From contig CM051029.1 of NCBI GenBank assembly GCA_027627225.1, forward strand, positions 29,985,748 through 30,049,747: a DNA stretch of 64,000 bases, in the 5' to 3' direction. The notes below the pieces were generated by a model, which saw nothing but the letters and a program-made list of their open reading frames with translations, made no database searches and was not told the DNA's origin. Within the stretch, counting starts at the first letter, position 1. Each line of letters starts with the position of its first letter. The DNA comes from Congeria kusceri (lineage: Eukaryota > Mollusca > Bivalvia > Myida > Dreissenidae). Below, piece after piece: positions 10,961 through 23,599 of this stretch. Position numbers and translations under genes: made by a program.

Positions 10961-13660
10961 TCGTTGTTACAATTTGTTTATTTTGAGAACATGTTCAAAG
11001 TTTTGAACCAGATTGCACCCATTTAGCGCCACACTTTATCATTAAGATAATACACTATGTACGAGTGGGCCACTTAAATTGCTGATCTGCTCCTTTTTAC
11101 TTTGAGATCCCATTCACTACAACAAATACAAAACTTGACGCGTATATTTATCACTGATGGTGTTAAAGGGACCTGTTCACAGATTGGCAAATTGATATTT
11201 TTTTTTTGTCATAGATCCCAAAAAGAAGAGTACAATATATATCAACAAGAGAAATAACACTACTGACAAAGAAATATTGGACATATAATGCCGTTAATGC
11301 AAAATCATCAATTGAAATTGATAAGAATATAAAGCGTTTGTAATGCTTTTCATCCTTATTATGGAAAACACGTGTATCAATAACGTACATAGCGTTAAAA
11401 ATTGAGTACATTGCTTGGCAGTCAGAATAGCCAAGTGCTTACAGCGATTGATATTTGATCCAGGCGGAGGTAGTTCAAGTCCCGGCGAAGGCATTTTTTG
11501 TCTTACTGTAATAATTAGTTTTGGTCATTCCTACTTCTTTCGTTTTTTGCAGTTAAGACATTAAATGACATTTTTCTAAAATACGAAACTCTGTAAACGA
11601 GTTCCTTTTATTCACACAGTTCCTATGGGTAATCTAAAGAAATGTTGTACACTATTGACAAATTCAGATTATTTTAAGTTGATATCCAATATTTTCAATT
11701 GATAAAAATGTAAGCTAATAAATATATAATCGATAATTACTAGTTGAATACATTTCAATGTAAAAAAAACATATGAATAAACATCCTCAGTCGTAAGAAA
11801 CTTTATAAACTTAAGATATTTCTCTCGAGTGTACTCTTAAAGAGTTTTGCGAATACCAGCTCAAAACCTTAAACTTGGGATCCCCATTGGCAAATGTATC
11901 GTACGTGGCAGTCGATGAGTAACTTAAGTACATCCAAGGCAATGTGTTGTCAGCTTGCACGTACCGTCTAAGCGTGTAAGCATTCGGGTTATCGGTTTCA
12001 CTGCATCATGCGTGTTGGTTCGTTATAAATCTACAAACATTGTTTTAAAGGCATTTATTACTAATCTAAGTCTTCTAATATTTATAGCTCTCACATATGG
12101 GTAAAAAGGCGCTAGCTTTGTAAAAGGTTGTTTGATTGCTTTAGAATATACAATTATAGGGTAGGTTAGACCAGTGACTATTTCCATGCGAATAATTCAT
12201 TCCACCATTTTTTTGCTTAAAGACATTGCGTGTCCTAGTTTCTCGTCAAAGAAATGTTAATCCCATGCATGCTTTTTGCATGGAGAAATCCCGTTATTGT
12301 AGTCAGTGCAGTGTTTCAACTTTTAGGGTCGTCTCATAAATCTATACTAGTATCCAAAAATGAACAATATGATTGGTACAGCAAATGGAAAAAATAGGTA
12401 AATTATAAACAAATTGGCGTGGTTTTTCCATGCAAATTTACTTATTGGTGGACAAAAACTTACCAAGTGATTTTTAGCTCGTAAATTGTTGAATTTATTA
12501 TATATTGTAAACTTCTAATAATGTTCAACATGTTTCATAGACGGCCCTTAAAATGACTCGTCCATTTGATGACAGTTAATATTACCGTTAGAAGTACAGT
12601 TATTCATGGAAAGCATAAAACATGAGGAAATCAACATAGTGTTTTTAACAATAGAGTGACATTGGTCTTTTAAGGAGTAAAGTTAGACGCCGACATTGTT
12701 CTCTACGTGGTTACCATTGCATGGATTTTATTTATCTTACAGAACCGCTGCACGAGGTTTATGTTGATGAACATACTTATAACTTATAAACATGTCTTAT
12801 CTTTGAAAACACGTTGACTACAAGGCGAAATGCGTAGTATTTATTGTGTAAATACATAAGTAAATAAGAGCGATACGTGTGTACAGATACTCAACAAAAG
12901 GGAATACCATAAAGTATTCGTATGCATTGCAACCGTATTGAGTAGGCAATTTATCACTCGCCTTAGATAATTTACAAAATATTATTTAATACACGTTTTA
13001 GAGGCTACTGCTTATACACCTCAAGCTCGAGCTCCACCGATTTTAGGCGACTGTAATACGAATGTCATTAAAAAAGTAAATTCATACAGGCACTGTTATT
13101 TTTCCAAGGTCTGCTGTATTGGCATCAGTCCGTATTTACAATTTCATATAGGTACAGTTGAACCGGCCAATCAAAGGCGCTAAATCTCATACAGGCAGTG
13201 CAATTTCATACAAGCACTGGTTTTAGCCAATCACAATGCTCAGATCCCATACAGGCATATTTGAATTTATACAGGAGCAGCTGATTGTTTTATTTACTCG
13301 TGCTAACTGATATAAGACGTGCATTTCACTGATAGGGTGCGTAATGTTGTAAAGTTGATTAATCAAATAAACTATAATATACATGGTCTGTATTGTCTGC
13401 AAAGGTATACCGCGTGCAAGGGGATATATTTCAGAAACATCATAAGTAAATGTTAAAATAATTTTACCTAAGCTCAAAATTGTACAATGTAATATTTTTA
13501 AACCTACGTATAACATTGTTAATGTACTATACAAATTAAATAAACAGTTAAATTAAATGATGTTTTTAGGTTAAGGATAATATATTACTTACCAGGTCAG
13601 TGCGCATATGAAGCGTCTTGTCATTATTCTACACGTTATGACTAAGCTCTACACGGCCTG
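10961..13660. other. No gene recognised; SINE and MITE fragments
   Basis: Short unsupported ORFs only. At 11165-11195 there is one terminus of the TTAAAGGGACC/ACAGATTGG MITE family seen whole at 18181-18403. At 11413-11500 there is a tRNA-like segment (see separate entry). At 13085-13255 the words CATACAGGCA(C/G)TG and CAATCA(A/C)A recur as weak direct repeats. Confidence 0.45.
11413..11500 (+). repeat. tRNA-derived SINE fragment
   Basis: TAGCCAAGTGCTTACAGC resembles an A-box region and AGTTCAAGTCCCGGCG resembles a B box/T-loop, about 45 bases apart. The cloverleaf stems do not pair properly, so this is a tRNA-derived repeat, not a functional tRNA gene. Confidence 0.45.
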
Positions 13661-14924
13661 TAAACACTGGCTCCACCTCTGTTTGGAGGTGAATGGAAAA
13701 TGAGCCAATGCAACTTCCGAGGTGAAGCTCAGAACAGGAAATTTGTCCAAAACGGAAACAAAGTTAAGAGGTAGGTCTGTTTGATTCTTTGATACAACGA
13801 TTTAAAGCTCTATTTTAACAATGCAGTTCCACGTAGAAGTGATCTTACTTAACATATGTATGGACTGATCGGTTGTCTACAAACACGTGTCAAAGTGAGG
13901 ACTTTTATGAGTGGTAACATCGGGTCGATTTCAAACACAATATTGACATTACTCTACAAGTTATGGCTAAGTTGTTGTATGTCCGATGAATTCAGCGTTG
14001 ATAATTACTTCAGACTGCAACAATGAAGTCCGTTGTTGTTAAACACGCCAGTTGAATTTCAACTATGAAGATATTTTTACAGACATTTCCGTATCGATAC
14101 TTATACCAGGGACTGTTATACACATACCAAATCGGGAATTCAACAATTCAGTCTTACAGACACAACACTTTGATACTGCCAATAAACGCAGTGCACACAA
14201 GGTGTTTGTTTTTGCGATCTAACTCCGCATATAAATCATCAGTTTATTTAAGAAATACATTTCGATTTAGAGTCGTTCATCTATAAATTAACAACGACTT
14301 TGAGGTCTTATGCCTATAAATTAAACCGCGATGGCGTTATACGCGCATCAGAAGGAAAAACCGCTGTTTATGTACAGATAAACAACGATAAAGCGAAAAT
14401 TATTTCGATTCTAACAGGACCTGAAACATATTCTGCAATTACAATGCGAACAATATTTAACAGTAACGTAACTACTTTTTCGAGTCGTTTAATGGCAATT
14501 AAAGAAACGGACATTTATCTACTTTGTCCGTGTCGTGTTTGAATTCTTTTTTTATATATATAATTTGATTGGATAGAATCAGAGAACACGCATTATACTA
14601 AAATTTATTTGATATTAATATAATGCAATATATTAACAAACTAGTATTTATTGTGAAAAAAACATTCCATGTTATAGTGTTGTTTTTTACATTTTATCGC
14701 AAACAGTGCGCACGCATTTGGAAGAACATTTAATATTTTTGTCAAATGTATGTACACATAAGTAACTAAAGCCCTAAATATATTGCCTTTCTCACTAGAC
14801 TGTATATACAAATCATTGCATATCCAATATAGTCAACAATCCCAAGACAACATGGATGTTCCCTAATAACTTCTATGAAAGCATTAAATCTACACACGTA
14901 TATACTGTCTAATGATATAGTCTA
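13661..14924. other. No gene recognised
   Basis: Two modest plus-strand ORFs (14065-14286 and 14300-14542) show no known motif or splice context. An AATAAA on the minus strand (14652-14647) lies about 275 bases past the stop of the SleB-like gene and may be its polyadenylation signal. Confidence 0.45.
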
Positions 14925-15685
14925 TCACTTTTCTCGCCTCACGAACCACTGGTTGCCGATCTGAATTTTGTTTGTAGCCCGCCAGTACGGATTATCGCTA
15001 ACGGAAGGCCAATTCTGCTGGGAGGCAAAATCTGTGGCCCCTCTTGTTGGATCTGGTTCCGACCCTGATCTTGCCGCCTGAACGGCCCGCGTGGCGCTCT
15101 GGTACTCGGGACTGCATGCCTGTCTGGCCTGGTTCCAGGCTTGCGTGTGCCCTCGCTCGTCAAGGGTTTCGTACTTGTGGCGACCGTCAGTGGCCCGCTC
15201 GTTTATTATTTCTCTGAGCGAGTTTGGGTACCCCGGGTGTCGGACCCGGTTGAAAATGGAATAAGCCACGCCCAGTTGGCCTTGGTAAGGCTCACCTCTT
15301 GATTCGCCGAAAACAACCCTGGCGATGTCTTCGTCACTGGAAATCAACAATTATATTTTCAGTTATAACGTTAGTATTGATGTTTACTTATGACAAAAAG
15401 TAAACATGGTTATACATTGTCAAATCTCAATATTAGTCAAACACATGACTTTATAATTATAATGTCATGACAGTTGAATCTAACATCGACAAATATTAGC
15501 ATTAATGTATAAAAACTTCAAACTGTACTGATAATAAAATTGTAAAATATTACGCCAATAATATAACATATTTCACATCTTATAAATAATTAAAATACAA
15601 ACATAAGAAAAAACAATAACAAAACAATACCAGAACGTGACCAGTGACAAAACAGCAACTGAATGTAAATATCCACATACCTCAT
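14925..15685 (-). CDS. SleB/CwlJ-type cell wall hydrolase (Hydrolase_2), two exons
   Basis: Spliced CDS: exon 1 15685-15681 (ATGAG), donor GTATGT at 15680, acceptor TTTCCAG ending at 15337, exon 2 15336-14925. The splice completes a serine codon and gives a 138-residue protein beginning MSDEDIARVVFGESRGEPYQ. The GE(S/A)RGEP motif near residue 12 contains the likely catalytic glutamate of the SleB family, known in bacteria for cleaving spore-cortex or cell-wall peptidoglycan. Further family-like blocks are QLGVAYSIFNRV and the terminal NKIQIGNQWF region. It covers only the catalytic domain; no signal peptide, membrane segment or peptidoglycan-binding module is visible. Exon 2 is strikingly GC-rich (36 of 60 bases in 15121-15180) against AT-rich surroundings. 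A bacterial ancestry with later gain of an intron is inferred. The intron and TATA-like promoter argue against contamination. Confidence 0.85.
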
Positions 15686-15796
15686 GTTGAGCTAGATGTT
15701 GTCAAGTCGATGTGTATATGTTAACCTATACACGGATAATGTTTTAATTCGAAGTATGTGTTTCAGTCTTAGTCTATGAGCAGTGGGCTTGCGAGC

Positions 15797-15807
15797 CATA
15801 TATATAC
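15797..15807 (-). promoter_or_regulatory. TATA-like box upstream of the SleB-like gene
   Basis: Minus-strand TATATATA lies about 115 bases upstream of the ATG at 15685. That spacing would allow a start site near 15770 and a 5' leader of ~85 bases. Inferred from sequence and position only. Confidence 0.4.
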
Positions 15808-16180
15808 AGTATCGGCGTTTCCCGAGGATCCCGACTTACTGATGCAACCTTTATAGTACGATGTATATAATTAGCAATGACATTGGTACATTGTTTACTC
15901 ATCAGGAAATTCTGTCTTACATTTTCACTTTCAGTGCTGTAATCATCCATATACTTTCGGCAGGTTTTTTTTTTGAGAAAACCTTTTAGCAGCAGAATGA
16001 TTCATACATAGAGTAGAGGTAATAAAAACGCGTACTTTATCATTATCTTAATGTTAACATAGTACCTTCAAAATCGTGTTGTATTATTCAAAGTCAAACT
16101 AGATGTCCTCCATTCCATCATTCAATGTTCTGTTGTTTGTTTTTTTTAAGATTTATTGTATTAGTATAGTTGTATAATAA

Positions 16181-16602
16181 GGCCATACACATTTGATTCT
16201 ATGTTTAGCGTCCCCATTACTTTTCGAAACCTACCAACACGGCAGGAAAAATCAAACAAGTCGATAAAAAACAACATTTTTCTTTCACAACTTATTCATG
16301 GCAGTGGTACAAGCTAAAGCCAATATTTACTTGCAAAACTGTTAGATATCATCTTCATTAACGGAAACCAAACTTTGACTCAGTATGTTAACTGTGTAAA
16401 TTGACTAGTTGCACGCTATTGTTTTTACAAATATTGGTAAAAACACTTACCAGTCATTTTTTTCTTTTTTTTTCGAAAGTTTATATACGCTTTTTGAACT
16501 CAATTTTTCACATTGCCGAATTTGTTTTTTTTTTTTGGTTCAGGCATTCGAAAACCTACCAGCCCAAGGACGCTAAACATAGACTCAAATTGGCATGGCC
16601 TA
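16181..16602. mobile_element. MITE with ~35-bp terminal inverted repeats
   Basis: The left end AGGCCATACACATTTGATTC then TATGTTTAGCGTCC is matched in reverse complement by the right end GGACGCTAAACATAG then ACTCAAATTGGCATGGCCT. An internal direct repeat (TTCGAAA(A)CCTACCA) sits near both ends. No transposase is present, so it is non-autonomous. The flanks (AATA and AATG) do not give a clear duplication. Confidence 0.7.
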
Positions 16603-18180
16603 ATGCATTATTCCAATACAAGATAATGGCATAAAATCCCTAAATGATATATTACTAGCCTGTATACGATCATTTTCTAGTAACGGTTGATAAAAGTATT
16701 TCAGTGAACAGGTTATCAGCTATGATGATGCCCGGAAAAAAAAGAGTTTGAGTATAAACTGTATTAACTATTGAAACATGAAACGCGCAGTACAGTTCAG
16801 CGAAACTGTACAATTATACGCAAAATGTAAAGAAACGTTTAAAAGTAGGGTCAAAGTTAGTAAGTCTGTGTTCATGCTTTGCATAATTATACTAACCACG
16901 AATTCCCCTTCACTCTACCAAATGGATATATTTATTATAGAGCTGCAACGAATCTCTCGATGCATCGATATATATATTGTAAATGACCCGATTCCGATTC
17001 GATTCTCTTTTATAAATTCATAGATGATTTGTCATAAAACTGTTAATAAAACTTATGGCGTCTGTGCACATTAATCATTTAAATTGATCATGGCCTCAAG
17101 GCTGCTGTTATATTGACCTAGTGTATGGCCAGACATCATCATCAAATTTTTCCTTTGTTCTGACCTATTGATATATAGAGCACGTACGCTGTCATTAGCC
17201 AATACAATGACATTAGTAATAACAAATAGAAGTATTAACTATATAATTACAAGTATTGACTACGTAAGAACAGAAATGTAAAATGAAAAGTTTAACATAA
17301 ATCGAATCAAATATTCAAGTAAATGATGTTTGAAATCGAAATCGAATCAAATCGAGTCATGGCTCAATCGTTGCAGCACATTTAAACACAATTTTTTAAT
17401 TAGTATGCACCTGGTTTGTTATTTTATTATAATTTCGAAGTGTAATGTCCTTACATTAAAGTATAAATTTTATAGGGGCATATCGACGGTATTTCCCGTA
17501 AAAATAGACACGTATTAAATTTTAAATTAAAACAAGGTATATTCCCATTTTTTCACGCATATATTTTTCTAGTAGCAATAATATATTGATGGAATCGTTA
17601 AGTAAAAAAATATGTACATTGTATATAATGCCCAAAATTTTGTTTTTCGATACAAAATCGCGCATTTCAATGAAAACTTTCCCACGCTACAATACAGTTT
17701 ATGAATAGTACGCATGCGCATAGTGGTACTTCATGTACATTTAATTAATTTCGATTTTACTACTACTACTACTTTTCCAGCGCCCGCGAAAAGTGTCACG
17801 GTGACTACTTTTTATAATTATAAACTAAATTATTTACCTGTTTGTTTTAAAAAACGCGACCTATGTGTTTAACAATCATTTAATACAAAATTCTTAAAAT
17901 AAAATTTTGTTTTTAAAATATTATACCGTATAAGTCGTCGATACGCCCCATTTAAGAATTACATGAGCAGTTTTATTACATGTTGGAGATAATGATAATG
18001 ATAAAGTCACCTACTTTGGTCTGACATGTTTAGTTCATACTTGCACAAAGCGTAAAAGACCAGCGTGTTGAAAGAAGAGCAAATATATTTATCTAGAAAG
18101 AAACACAGCCTGTAGTAGCGTTATGTCTTGTGTCTATTTCGCGTGTTCGGTGTTGTATACACAAAACATTTCCCTAGCAC
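16603..18180. other. No gene recognised
   Basis: AT-rich sequence with unsupported short ORFs. A short (TAC)n run lies at about 17758-17773 and AATCGAATC-type words recur near 16990-17360. No exon or RNA gene was identified. Confidence 0.5.
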
Positions 18181-18403
18181 TAAAGGGACCTATTTACAGA
18201 TTGGGAAATTTTTTTCGCAGAAAATACATGTAAAAATACATTATATCTAAAGAAGCGATTTTAAACTCCTGACCAATAGATATAATGTAAAAAACGATGT
18301 TATCTACTCTTTGGCTTTTCTTGATAAAATATTTGAATGAATCTAGTCCAAATGCTTTAGTTTATGCATTTAAAATACCAACATCTGTGAACAAGTCCCT
18401 TTA
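18181..18403. mobile_element. MITE, 223 bp, TAAAGGGAC...GTCCCTTTA termini
   Basis: The left terminus TAAAGGGACCTATTTACAGA is matched by the right terminus, whose reverse complement is TAAAGGGACTTGTTCACAGA. The flanking bases could be a TA-type target. Half-copies of the same termini occur at 11165-11195 and 61905-61930. The plus-strand ORF that follows (18407-18706) has no recognised motif. Confidence 0.75.
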
Positions 18404-18807
18404 GAAATGACTTTGTATAGTTGCTCTAGTGCTGACGCAGCTATAGTGTCATTTTTTGTATATTTTACATTTCGTTGCTTGTTCTATTTGTGTTTCACTT
18501 TCAGTTTCGGTACTTTTCTACGAATCACTTTTACTTTTGTTTCCAAATGCGATCGTTTAAGAGTTCAATGTGTAATCAATATCTATATAGTAGATGTTTT
18601 CTATTTACAACACAGGTTTTTCTTGTTGTTTCTTTTTTGCGTTGACCGCTTTACAATCACCTGGCTGTTATTTCTGCTTAATGTTCATAGCCATAAATAT
18701 ATATAGAAAAAACAACACTCAAACGGGAGATATCTATTGACATTAAATGCTTGGTTCTTCATGTTTCAATCCATAGTTCTTAGCATAAAACCATATGTCC
18801 ATAGTCC

Positions 18808-19294
18808 TTAAAGGGGCTATGTGATCGAAAAGGGTCTCAATAGAGCAATTTCTTTTTAAAAACTGAAAATTATATATTGATACTTGCATATAATAACTGT
18901 TAAACTGCGTATATTTATTAAAATAGACTGTACACATTCTGAAATAAAAGTCAATTTATAATATGGGCTGTGTTTGTTCGTACATTTTGCTGTTTACATT
19001 TTGACGTCAGAATTGTGAGCATTTTTGTATTACCATAGTTTACCAACGACTCCTTACCAACCACGACAGCGCAGTTGGTTAAAGCGCTGTCTACTGTCAT
19101 TTCTTTGTATGGCTACTAAGCCGTGAGTTCGATACCCGTTTGAGGTTTTAATTTATTCATGATTGTTTTGCTAATAAGTTTTTTTATCAAATATCTTATT
19201 GTGTATTATTTATTTTTTTTTAATTTAATATACGTGTATTAGTAATGGGCATTTCTATCAAATAAAATAATGTTTAGTGCAATAGTCCTTTTAA
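18808..19294. mobile_element. TTAA-flanked MITE carrying a tRNA-like module, copy 1
   Basis: Bounded by TTAAAGGGGCTATGT and AATAGTCCTTTTAA, inverted with respect to each other and each including TTAA. The interior at 19067-19148 has an A-box-like GCGCAGTTGGTTAAAGCGC and a B-box-like GAGTTCGATACCC, as in tRNA-derived SINEs. A second copy with the same termini and the same internal module lies at 32580-33111. TTAA flanks suggest piggyBac-type mobilisation; that is an inference from the flank only. Confidence 0.65.
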
Positions 19295-20002
19295 ACTTCA
19301 GTCCATAGTCCTCTTTGCTTCTATATCCCGATTCCACCGATAGTCGCTTGTTCCCACATTCCTTGCTATAATCACATCAATATGCCAATCAGTTGTAACA
19401 GATATCTAACTTCGTCCAATGTGATATTCAAAAAATTATATCAAAGCTGAATTGCGCTTTTAATGCATATCTTGCATTCAAGCCGAAATAATCAACGTGT
19501 GCATTTCTGACACACATGTGCATACATACGCATATAGATAACTTTTCTGTATACATCATAGTATTGCTATTTATTTTATGCTAAGTGGTGAAATGTAGAA
19601 AAATATCAGTGAGATAAATCCTTATATCACCCACTGTGATGGGTTAATTTTAAAAAGTAACAAATACTCCATACAATAAAATAAACAGAAAATGATTGTC
19701 TATTACAGTTTTCGTTAGGTCAATGATCAATGTAGTTTCCTCGTTCAATACTGAATATAACCAGTTAAAAAGAGTATTCTTCTATATCGCATTAAGAATG
19801 CAACTGTCATCATTCCCACATCAGTTTCTAAAACAGGCACTTCATTTCTCCAAATTCACAACGCCACGTAACACAGAAATACACCACTGGGACTAAGGTG
19901 ATAACACATATGTAAATCAATGCCAAACCTTCTGAGTACATGCGTTAGACACAGCATGCCAGGTAAATGAGTTATATTTAATGTCATAATGATTAAAACG
20001 AA
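19295..20002. other. No gene recognised
   Basis: AT-rich sequence preceding the (AGT)n tract. The short ORF 19696-19896 has no motif. Confidence 0.5.
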
Positions 20003-20800
<798 letters not shown>

Positions 20801-22350
20801 AGTAGTAGTATCATGAGTATCAGCTACCGTATTAGCACGAGGTAAAAATGTGACACACAAATCAACTTAGTTTCCAGTTAATTGTATATTTTTATTTATC
20901 CTGTTTCTACCTGCAACATTAACCTAATAAAGGGGTACCCGTATAAATTTTCCTACCTCCAGTCAACAAGAAGTGGCAAAGTTTATCCAGTTAGTCGTAT
21001 ATTCCTACGCGCCAAATAGCAAAATTGTCCAAATTTATAGGCATAAATTGAAATGCACCTGTACTCAACCGAGTTTTTCATCGATAAAAACGTCGTGTTG
21101 TCTAGTTTTACAAAGATCCTAGCTTCCATAATGAGTTGTTAATCCGCACATGTATGTCATAATCGATAAAGGTGTAAACAGTATCTTCCTTCCATTCCAT
21201 TTGAAACCACTTGATGTAAGCGGGTTATTCTTTCTGAATATACTTTCTTAAATCAAAAACAAAGAAACAATGTATTCAAGAAAGAAATAACCCTTTATAT
21301 AAATTTTCGTTGAAATGTTATTAAAACTGAACGAAGAGTAGATCTACATCTATAAATTACTAAATCTTTAAGTTGGTCGCGATGTTTTCCACCCACAATC
21401 CGAGTACATTCTAGAAAATTGATATTTAAATGGGATTAATCTCACCGTTTCAATTCCAGGCATATATTCCATACACTTTTTTATTTAAATGTTATAAACA
21501 TAATTCATCGAAAACACTGAAACATTAACTATTGCATTCCGATTGCTTTTATCTTAAATTCCAACACACTCGCGTCGTAGTTTGTACAGTGTGTAAACAT
21601 CAAACTTAACTGAATGACGTATGTGTGACACAATGCAACTTTTAAAAAATCGATGTCTTTTTTATAGTGGCTACTGTGTACTAATTCTTGTTCGTGAATA
21701 TTATTGGCGTCAACAAATTAAATTATTTTTAAAATTTTAGAAGATTGCCGGTAAGAAACAGAGGACTATTTTTTCGGAAAATACGCATAAATGCTAGCGA
21801 GTAATAAGGTTCGAGGCTCGTCATAAAACATAATAGTTTTAAGTTAAACCTTTAATTAAACTGCTTTTAAAATGCGATTGAGTTGAAAGCAGGATAAAAA
21901 GAATACATATATTCGTTGGCAGATAACATTTTTAAGTCAATTTCAGTATACAAAATACGATTTCTTCCAAAGAAGGAAATACCATTCATAAATAATACAT
22001 GAACTATTTAGTTACTTGACTGTAGATGTTATGTTTTGTAATTATAGGCGCTGTATTTCATGAATAATTCACGTGTTATATGAATAAAAAATTCAGTTGT
22101 TTTCAATCGATATTTCAGACAGGTTCATTGTATTCTAATTGCTATTCTAAAATCAACGGGGTACCTGCATATTTGATCATCTTTTCGGCGAACACCTGAA
22201 AATAGCGGTATTTAAATATTTATTTGTTGTCCATAATTGTGACAAAACAAATTTTAATTGGATTTGCATAACAGCCGCGACCAGTCGTGATTGCCACCGG
22301 GACTTCATTACTTAGAACACGCTGAAAATTACGAGTAGCTAGTTGACATC
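20801..22350. other. No gene recognised
   Basis: AT-rich upstream region of the lectin-type locus that begins at 22351. A TATTTAAATATTTATT stretch at about 22210 could be a distant TATA-like element, but its spacing to the ATG (~140 bases) is long. Confidence 0.4.
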
Positions 22351-22671
22351 ATGGCGTTGCTTCTTGGCCTTCTAAGTGCAATTTGTATGCTGTCAGGTTT
22401 CCTTCAAGGTATAGAAACAGCGGAGTACAGAAATCTTCGGTTCGGTCCAAGGCAAGATGAGTTAGTCGAGAGGTAGATGCTTCCCAACTGGTCGTGCGAA
22501 GCCTTCGAGAAGCAGTGTACCCTCTGGTCGTGGTGCGTTGTGATGGGCTAGAGCAAGAAAGCATTACTATGTGAACTGCATTTCAACGACACCTTTTGGG
22601 ACAAACTTGCCTGTAACGAAGACCAACCTCTTACCATGGCGTATGTACAGAGGAGTGACATCTTGTTAGAG
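22351..22671 (+). pseudogene. Signal peptide plus PAN/apple-like exon with two in-frame TAG codons
   Basis: ATG at 22351 opens a clear signal peptide (MALLLGLLSAICMLSGFLQG) followed by ETAEYRNLRFGPR. One reading frame then continues past TAG (22474-22476) through LPNWSCEAFEKQC and SWCVVMG, past a second TAG (22549-22551), and on through KKALLCELHFNDTFWDKLAC to DILLE near a possible donor (GAG|GTTTGT). The Cys spacing and 'ALLCELH' ending resemble PAN/apple-type domains of secreted molluscan lectin-like proteins. Two nonsense codons with no frameshift suggest a recently disabled exon. An alternative is a very short intron from 22473 to 22555 (AG|GTAGAT ... CTAGAG), which would remove both stops and keep frame but would delete several conserved cysteines. 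Confidence 0.55.
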
Positions 22672-23008
22672 GTTTGTTTAGCATAAAACGGTCCACGACA
22701 AATCTATGCGAAACCAAAATTGCGCTAACTTAAGTAGCCGTTTTCTTTAAGATATAATTATTTTATATTAAAGTATAAATAAAAGTGAATGCGTGTGATC
22801 AATATTTGATGTTTGTTCACTTAAAATCAAAATTTCCATCATTATAATTATAATCAATGGGAAAAAGTAGGATTTTTTGTTTTCCCATGTGACGTTCCCA
22901 CATATTCTAAATTTTAAAATTACATTGATACATTTCTTATAACATAAACATAACAACGTGTTTTACTGTTTAAAATTTGTTTTTTTTTATATTTTTAATT
23001 GTTCGCAG

Positions 23009-23092
23009 AACAACCAAACATACCGCAATTCCAAAATTGAACAGTCAAAGAACTGTGATCCGAACAGCTTTAGTCTAGTCTACTACGCGAAA
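23009..23092 (+). CDS. Possible 28-residue exon of the plus-strand lectin-type locus
   Basis: Excellent splice signals bound this segment: a T-rich tract ending TTCGCAG (23008) and a donor AAA|GTAAGA (23093). The 84-nt interval is open, reading NNQTYRNSKIEQSKNC then DPNSFSLVYYAK. One cysteine and no recognised domain. It lies between the signal-peptide/PAN-like exon and the sushi exon on the same strand, so it may be a linker exon of that gene. Confidence 0.45.
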
Positions 23093-23523
23093 GTAAGACG
23101 TGTCGTTTTGTCAAATGGTAATCATAACGAGAATGAATTTGAATATAATATGACATGTTGGGATAACTTAAGTCAACAACTTTCAATGTAGGATCAACTA
23201 TGAGTGTACTCGGGGAAGAAAAGAAAATAGTACGTTATGCGATATCCTAATTTATTAATGAATGAAAATCTTGGGTCACGAGGCGAGCCGCGTAGAAAAA
23301 ATCTAAACCTAACATATTCATCTCGTTATCATGTTAAGATTATTTTTTGAGTAGTGAATTTGTTTAGTAGGGAATGTTAATTACTCATTTTTGTTTTTGG
23401 CGCATACATTTTTATTTCCTTTAATGTTCACAATGATCACATACAATGCACATATACACATATCGTCCACATCAGTTATATAAATAAGTAATATAGGCAG
23501 AGTTTTAAACACGGAAAGCCGTT

Positions 23524-23596
23524 GCGGCAATAGCCTGGTGGTTAGCATATCGAACCCGCATTCTGAAGGACCCGGTTTCGATTCACGGCAGTGGTT
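23524..23596 (+). repeat. tRNA-derived SINE fragment
   Basis: Contains AGCCTGGTGGTTAGCAT (A-box-like) and CCGGTTTCGATTCACGG (B-box/T-arm-like), with CATTCTGAAGG where an anticodon loop would fall. The stems are imperfect, so it is not called as a tRNA gene. Confidence 0.5.
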
Positions 23597-23599
23597 GAG

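Noticed and set aside
14065..14542. Two adjacent plus-strand ORFs of 73 and 80 codons
   Set aside because: No recognisable motif, splice signal or promoter; length is within chance for AT-rich DNA.
14925..15350. SleB-like gene as bacterial contamination
   Set aside because: A phase-matched intron with consensus splice sites, a TATA-like box and continuous AT-rich animal-type flanks argue for integration in the host genome.
18407..18706. 99-codon hydrophobic ORF next to a MITE
   Set aside because: T-rich sequence gives a Phe/Leu-rich translation by composition; no signal peptide logic or homology was recognised.
23524..23596. Possible tRNA-Gln gene (CTG in a loop position)
   Set aside because: The acceptor and anticodon stems do not pair; it is better explained as a tRNA-derived SINE.
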